DNA of 64,000 bases from Palsa-504 sp963844625 (GTDB taxonomy: Bacteria > Actinomycetota > Actinomycetes > Streptosporangiales > Streptosporangiaceae). The translations under genes and the position numbers were made by a program. The stretch is from NCBI GenBank assembly GCA_963844625.1, contig CAWJPF010000037.1:1-64000 (forward strand). The letters are read 5' to 3'. Of this stretch, positions 60,742-64,000 are shown piece after piece (positions within the stretch are counted from its first letter, which is position 1; each line of letters starts with the position of its first letter). Under the pieces are notes generated by a model. The model was given only the letters and a program-made list of their open reading frames with translations. It ran no database searches and was not told the DNA's origin.

Positions 60742-60962
60742 TTACTCGGCTTCATCTGGCAGCACGGCGTCGGGGGAACTCAGGGCGTCGCTGAGCCGCT
60801 TGAGCGCCGCGAGGGTCGCCTTATCGGGCACCACAGTGTAGATCTCCGTCGTGATGGAGATCTTGCTGTGTCGGAGGATCTGCATGGCCACACGCGGGTG
60901 CACGTCGAGGGCCGCGAGCAGCGAGCCGCAAGTGCGGCGGGTGTCATGGACGCGGATGGAGC
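60742..60962 (-). pseudogene. C-terminal fragment of a tyrosine integrase
   Basis: On the minus strand, residues VHDTRRTCGSLLAALDVHPR, AMQILRHSKISITTEIYT and VVPDKATLAALKRLSDAL form the catalytic end: the HxxR, the second His in RHS, and the Tyr nucleophile are all present. Everything upstream (N-terminal and core-binding domains and the first catalytic Arg) is missing; upstream reading turns into unrelated sequence near 60963. It is adjacent to attL with its 3' end toward the tRNA, as in site-specific integrases. Confidence 0.8.
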
Positions 60963-60969
60963 GGCGAGC

Positions 60970-61217
60970 TGCGGCTATGGGACAACGAGATCCTGATGGG
61001 CTGGTACGCGGCCAACGACGGCTCGATCCGGTCCAAGGGCACGATGTACTTCGTGCTGCACCCACATGGCCTGAACATGTCCGGCCGCTGGGTCGGGCTC
61101 GGCTTCGACGGGCGGATCATGAGCGGGTGGGCTTCCATGGGCCAGACCCGCGAAGAATCCGAGAAGACCATGACGGGCCTGATCGAGAGCGAAGGGGTTG
61201 CCTACGTCAATGACTGA
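60970..61217 (+). pseudogene. 5'-truncated ORF of the relic element
   Basis: The frame reads LWDNEILMGWYAANDG, GTMYFVLHPHGLNMSG, SGWASMGQTREESEKTM and ends VAYVND. The in-frame ATG 60996 would give 73 aa, but the coding pattern clearly continues upstream to about 60970, where it abuts the truncated integrase. It looks like the C-terminal part of a larger protein of unknown function that lost its N-terminus in the same deletion. Its stop overlaps the cutA start. Confidence 0.5.
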
Positions 61218-61602
61218 CACCGAGCTATGCGAAGTCGTCGTCACCGCCCCCGATCCCGTCTGGCTGAAAGACTTCAGCCGCAAGCTGGTCGAGCAGCGGC
61301 TCTGCGCCAGCGCGCACAACTTCGCGCCTATCCGGTCCATCTACCGATGGCGTGGTGACATCTACGAACGCGAAGAGGGCCGGGTATCCCTCAATACCCG
61401 GTGCGACCGCGTGGCAGAAATCGTAGCCCTGGCAAAGCAAGGCCACCCCTACGAAGTCCCAGGCATCTCCACTCGGATTATCACCGGTGGCAACCTGGAC
61501 TACCTGGAATGGATCGCGAAGGAAACCGCACCGATGGACTCTTCGGGCAAGAAGGACAATAGGAAACGAGCAGGAGCGAACAGGATGAGGGGCAATTGCT
61601 AG
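61210..61602 (+). CDS. CutA1-like divalent-cation tolerance protein
   Basis: A 130-aa protein. CutA core: ELCEVVVTAPDPVWLKDF, LVEQRLCASAHNFAPIRSIYRWRGDI, EGRVSLNTRCDR, and YEVPGISTRIITGGNLDYLEWI. CutA forms trimers and is linked to copper tolerance in E. coli. Family members are about 105-112 aa; this one has an extra basic tail (about 22 residues: SGKKDNRKRAGANRMRGNC). ATG 61210 overlaps the previous ORF (coupling). It lies inside the tRNA-Ala element, so it is cargo rather than a core gene. Confidence 0.8.
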   Translation: MTDTELCEVVVTAPDPVWLKDFSRKLVEQRLCASAHNFAPIRSIYRWRGDIYEREEGRVSLNTRCDRVAEIVALAKQGHPYEVPGISTRIITGGNLDYLEWIAKETAPMDSSGKKDNRKRAGANRMRGNC

Positions 61603-61613
61603 ACGGCCCGCCA

Positions 61614-61643
61614 GACCAGCCACGCTTGCAAGCGAGGCTGGTC
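61614..61643 (+). terminator. 30-bp near-perfect palindrome after cutA
   Basis: GACCAGCCACGCTTG and CAAGCGAGGCTGGTC pair with a single mismatch and no loop, 11 nt after the cutA stop. A cruciform-forming terminator or protein site. Confidence 0.5.
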
Positions 61644-62430
61644 CTACCGCGTATGGCAGGCCAATACCTCCCGCCGTTCAGCTGCCGACTCCAAGCCACA
61701 GGAGGTCGCAGAACGTGAGGGCGGAAGCCGCGGATCAAGGATCCCGAAAGAGGCCCTTTTTGACTTGTTACAACTTTCTTCACGGTTCCAAGGGCGCACC
61801 TTCGGCGCGCCGGGCCTGAGGCCCTGGCCGTGAACAGCGCGGGTCGAGCGCGAGCAGTCGAGAGGAATGAGCGGCCAGGCTGACCCGCCGTAAGCGGCCA
61901 GGGTTCGATCGGGGTCTCGCCGTTGCGGGGCGGCAGCTCTCGCCGCGTCCTTCGGACGCAAGCCCTACGGCGCGGCGACTGCCGCGCACGGCACCCCCGG
62001 TGACCGGCCGCCTGCGGTCCCCGCCGTATCCCGCTGCCGCGCCCGCCAGCACCACGGCCAGGCGGTCACCCTTACACCAGGCACGCCAGAAGCCGTGAAG
62101 ATGTCACAGCCAATGGACCGGAACGCCGCTCATTGTCCGGGTCGGTCCCTCCAGCGTCAAGGGCACCCGAAGATCGTTTCTAACCCTTCGCAGAAACGAT
62201 ATTCGGGACCCACCCTTGAGCGCCGGAGACCTCTGCCGACCCAGCGGGCCTGACGGCGAGGGCCAGGCCAGAGGCCAGGCCCGATACGCTCGCGGCGAAC
62301 CTTCAAGGCGACGTAGTGTCAGGCTTGCGGACGATAGGACAGTGCAGATCCTGTTATCGCCCGTTGACCTCTCAGCACATTAGCCGTAATCTCTCATTAA
62401 ATATCCTGCAATCACCGTGTCAGGAGCGAC
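61644..62430. other. Gene-free stretch of the relic element
   Basis: No ORF with credible codon use or family similarity is seen in this stretch on either strand. The only marked structure is the inverted repeat at 62139-62242. The last 50 nt before 62431 are AT-richer and hold AGGAG for the secreted-protein gene. Confidence 0.5.
62139..62242. other. About 104-nt imperfect inverted repeat
   Basis: Nested arms: GGGTCGG (62139-62145) with CCGACCC (62236-62242); CTCCAGCGTCAAGGG with CCCTTGAGCGCCGGAG; CCCGAA-g-ATCGTTTCT (62166-62181) with AGAAACGAT-a-TTCGGG (62192-62207), around a 10-nt loop. The arms are about 45 nt with few interruptions. It could be a structured RNA, a transposon-like MITE, or a protein-binding site. 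Confidence 0.6.
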
Positions 62431-62881
62431 ATGAAGCACCTTCGCGTTTATGTGGCGGCGGCTGTGACCGTCATGCTCAGCGGCGGCGCGCTGGTTACCT
62501 CAGCAAGTGCTGAGGCCACCGTGGGATCATCCGCCAGGACGGCCGTAACTAGGACTGCTGCGAGCCCAGCCGATTCGTCCGCGCCGATAAGCAACAATGG
62601 GTGCACATCCTATTACAAGACCAGCACTAATCTTATCCCTCCTCCCGATAGCAAGGCTGAATGGACTAGTAACGCCTGCGGCTATCGGCTTCAGGTACGA
62701 GTCTGGTGCGCTCTGCCGACCGGTGGTGGGAGTTGGGCGTATAGCGGCAAGGTGAAGGCGGTCAATCTCTGGGATGATACTGGCTGCGGCCTCGCCGTCG
62801 TTCTAACGGGGGGCCTACATACATTTCAGCTACGATAACGGAGCTACCTGGGGTCCGTACAAGAAGTACTTTACAGGCTGA
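62431..62881 (+). pseudogene. Small secreted protein, frameshifted at a G6 run
   Basis: The open frame from ATG 62431 encodes a signal peptide (KHLRVYVAAAVTVMLSGGAL, cleavage near SASA) and a Cys-containing domain (NNGCTSYYKTSTNLIPPPDS, SNACGYRLQVRVWCA, AVNLWDDTGCGLA), but stops at 62838. If one G of the run 62808-62813 is removed, the frame continues AYIHFSYDNGATWGPYKKYFTG to a stop at 62881 (149 aa), which fits a typical secreted domain ending just before the terminator. So it is either a real frameshift, phase variation or a sequencing error. The function is unknown. Confidence 0.65.
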
Positions 62882-62908
62882 AGCTCGGGACAAATTCGCC
62901 TGAGAACA

Positions 62909-62947
62909 AACGGAAGGGCCGTGGCGCAAATGCACGGCCCTTCCGTT
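62909..62947 (+). terminator. Strong hairpin terminator after the secreted-protein gene
   Basis: Perfect 15-bp arms (AACGGAAGGGCCGTG and CACGGCCCTTCCGTT) flank a 9-nt loop, 28 nt past the corrected stop. The remaining sequence to attR (62948-63221) shows no convincing gene; a 63-codon frame at 63031 has no support. Confidence 0.75.
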
Positions 62948-63221
62948 GATATTGTCTGTTACCCGCCTGACCAGTGCCACGGCCGGGGTGAACACGGGTA
63001 ACGCCGCAATCGCATCGGCGCACGGGCAAGGTGCTCAAGGTGACGGTCGTTCATGCTGCCGGTGACCGGAAGATCACCGGGCGGCTGCGCCTGGGCTCGG
63101 AGATGGGCCGTCTCGTACAGCAGCTAGATACAGCAACACCTGCGGCCTTCGGCAATCGTGGGCAGCCACCAACACACGCACTAAGCTGCATCGTTCGACT
63201 ACCTACTGGGACGCGCCGGTA

Positions 63222-63265
63222 GTTTGCATCCAGAAGGCCAGGGGTTCGAGTCCCCTTAGCTCCAC
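63222..63265. repeat. attR: 44-bp copy of the tRNA-Ala 3' half
   Basis: Identical to 60643-60686. It lacks the acceptor 5' strand, D arm and 5' anticodon stem, so it is not a tRNA gene. Confidence 0.88.
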
Positions 63266-63384
63266 AGGTCAGCGGCCAACGGCGATCTTGAGGCCCTCAG
63301 AACAGAGCCAAACCAAGAGCCAGACTCGGTGCTACTCCCTTCCTCTACTATTCAGGTTGTTTAGGATCCCTTGGGGAGGACGCC

Positions 63385-64000
63385 TTGGGCGCGGCAACGA
63401 CGATCGTGAACGCGAAGGTATTCGACGGGACGAAGCCGCAGGACTGGACTTCGGTCCGGTTCGCTGACGGCCTGATCACCAAGTGCTCGGTCGCCTCGGC
63501 CGCCCAAGAAGGCGACGAAGTGATCGACGCGGGCGGCGGGACGGTGCTTCCCGGTCTGATCGACGCGCACGTGCACCTCGTTCCCGGCGCTCTCGCACAA
63601 TCGTTGACCTTCGGCGTTACCACCGTTCTCGACATGTTCAGCAAACCCGACCTGGTGGCCAGCGCCAAGGAGCAGGCCGGCTCCCGTCCGGACGTGGCCG
63701 ACGTGCGTTCCTCGGGTGTCGGTGCCACCGCGCCCGGCGGGCACCCGTCGATGATGTACGCCCCGTTCCCGACGTTGACCGCCGCTGACCAGGCCGGGCA
63801 GTTCGTGGCGGAACGGATCGCGGCGGGCTCGGACTATCTAAAGATCATCTCCGGCACCGGGGGTCTGTGGCCCTCGCTGGACCCCGAAACCATCCAGGCA
63901 CTGGTCATTGCCGCGCACACCCGCGGCTTGGTCGTCGTCGCTCACGTGAGCTCGACGGCCGGTGTCGAGGAGGTCGTGTCCGCCGGTGTCGATGTGGTGG
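63385..64000 (+). CDS. Amidohydrolase family protein, 3' end beyond the window
   Basis: The frame stays open to the window edge (205 codons). It reads ATTIVNAKVFDGTKPQDW, VIDAGGGTVLPGLIDAHVHL with the metal-binding HxH, FGVTTVLDMFSKPD, and LKIISGTGGLWPSLDPE with a likely metal or carbamylated Lys in YLKIIS; VVVAHVSSTAG supplies a further His. This is the imidazolonepropionase-like/dipeptidase amidohydrolase group; the substrate cannot be told. TTG 63385 has GGAGG 5 nt upstream and TAGGAT (63362-63367) as a possible -10. It lies just outside attR, so it belongs to the host chromosome. Confidence 0.85.
   Translation, partial: MGAATTIVNAKVFDGTKPQDWTSVRFADGLITKCSVASAAQEGDEVIDAGGGTVLPGLIDAHVHLVPGALAQSLTFGVTTVLDMFSKPDLVASAKEQAGSRPDVADVRSSGVGATAPGGHPSMMYAPFPTLTAADQAGQFVAERIAAGSDYLKIISGTGGLWPSLDPETIQALVIAAHTRGLVVVAHVSSTAGVEEVVSAGVDVV

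Larger units (their letters stand above)
60643..63265. mobile_element. Relic integrative element in tRNA-Ala
   Basis: The 44-bp tRNA 3' segment at 60643-60686 is repeated exactly at 63222-63265, giving attL and attR of an integration 2.6 kb long. Contents: a 5'-truncated tyrosine integrase, a truncated ORF, cutA, a large inverted repeat, and a frameshifted secreted-protein gene. No complete integrase, excisionase or replication gene remains, so it is not autonomously mobile. Confidence 0.88.

Noticed and set aside
60358..60996. A 212-codon plus-strand ORF across tRNA-Ala
   Set aside because: It reads straight through the tRNA gene and the integrase fragment antisense; composition and context argue against coding.
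63031..63222. A 63-codon ORF before attR
   Set aside because: No ribosome site, no recognisable similarity, and it runs into the tRNA fragment; probably noise in the relic element.
63222..63265. A second tRNA-Ala gene
   Set aside because: Only the 3' half of the tRNA is present (no acceptor 5' strand or D arm). It is the att duplicate.

Overview
The window is GC-rich chromosomal DNA from an actinobacterium (Actinomycetota) with Streptomyces/Streptosporangiales-like gene content. It spans the replication-origin neighbourhood. Gene order and families support this: dnaB-rplI-rpsR-ssb-rpsF; DUF6049-murJ-pseudokinase-sigM-antisigma-trxB-trxA; parB-parA-rsmG-jag-yidC-yidD-rnpA-rpmH; dnaA-dnaN-recF-dciA-gyrB-gyrA-DUF3566-tRNA-Ile-DLW39. 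GTG and TTG starts are common. At least ten genes carry a -10-like hexamer only 6-8 nt before the start codon, which suggests leaderless mRNAs. Species cannot be fixed from the sequence alone.

Layout. 1-9.7 kb is accessory: a partial tRNA-Arg, a YceI-like pair, a large AAA/LuxR regulator, a Ser/Thr kinase with seven near-identical WD repeats, a divergent epoxide hydrolase/WYL regulator pair, and a GCS2-type carboxylate-amine ligase. A decayed acyltransferase follows (9.7-10.2 kb). 10.2-16.1 kb holds dnaB, interrupted by two inteins of different mechanistic classes, then rplI, rpsR, ssb and rpsF, with a DnaA-box cluster between dnaB and a small ORF. 16.3-27 kb holds endonuclease IV, a GT87 glycosyltransferase coupled to a class A PBP, a PadR-ino1 operon with a candidate operator, an MFS transporter and a CCA-adding enzyme. 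27-36 kb is the murJ/sigM/thioredoxin block, with a sigma-R-type promoter before trxB. 36-40.6 kb holds a GNAT protein, an aminotransferase, a D-Ala-D-Ala ligase-like gene and a threonine aldolase.

40.6-58.4 kb is the core origin region: two parS-like sites of the same variant around parB/parA, the membrane-insertion/RNase P/L34 operon, dnaA, a short putative oriC, dnaN, recF, dciA, gyrB and gyrA. 58.4-60 kb carries a degenerate HAD protein and an Fpg/Nei glycosylase. tRNA-Ala(TGC) at 60.6 kb is the attachment site of a decayed integrative element. A 44-bp copy of the tRNA 3' half lies at 63.2 kb. Between the copies are a 5'-truncated tyrosine integrase, a truncated ORF, cutA, a roughly 104-nt imperfect inverted repeat and a frameshifted secreted-protein gene. 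An amidohydrolase runs off the right edge.

Functionally, most of the window serves replication initiation and elongation (DnaA, DnaN, DnaB, SSB, DciA, gyrase), chromosome segregation (ParAB-parS), cell-wall assembly (MurJ, PBP, Ddl), membrane insertion (YidC/YidD), thiol redox control (TrxAB) and DNA repair (Nfo, RecF, Fpg). The most unusual items are the class 3 intein at the DnaB Walker A site, the DnaA-box cluster upstream of dnaB, a two-copy structured palindromic element (39.4 and 60.3 kb), and the relic element in tRNA-Ala with its large inverted repeat.
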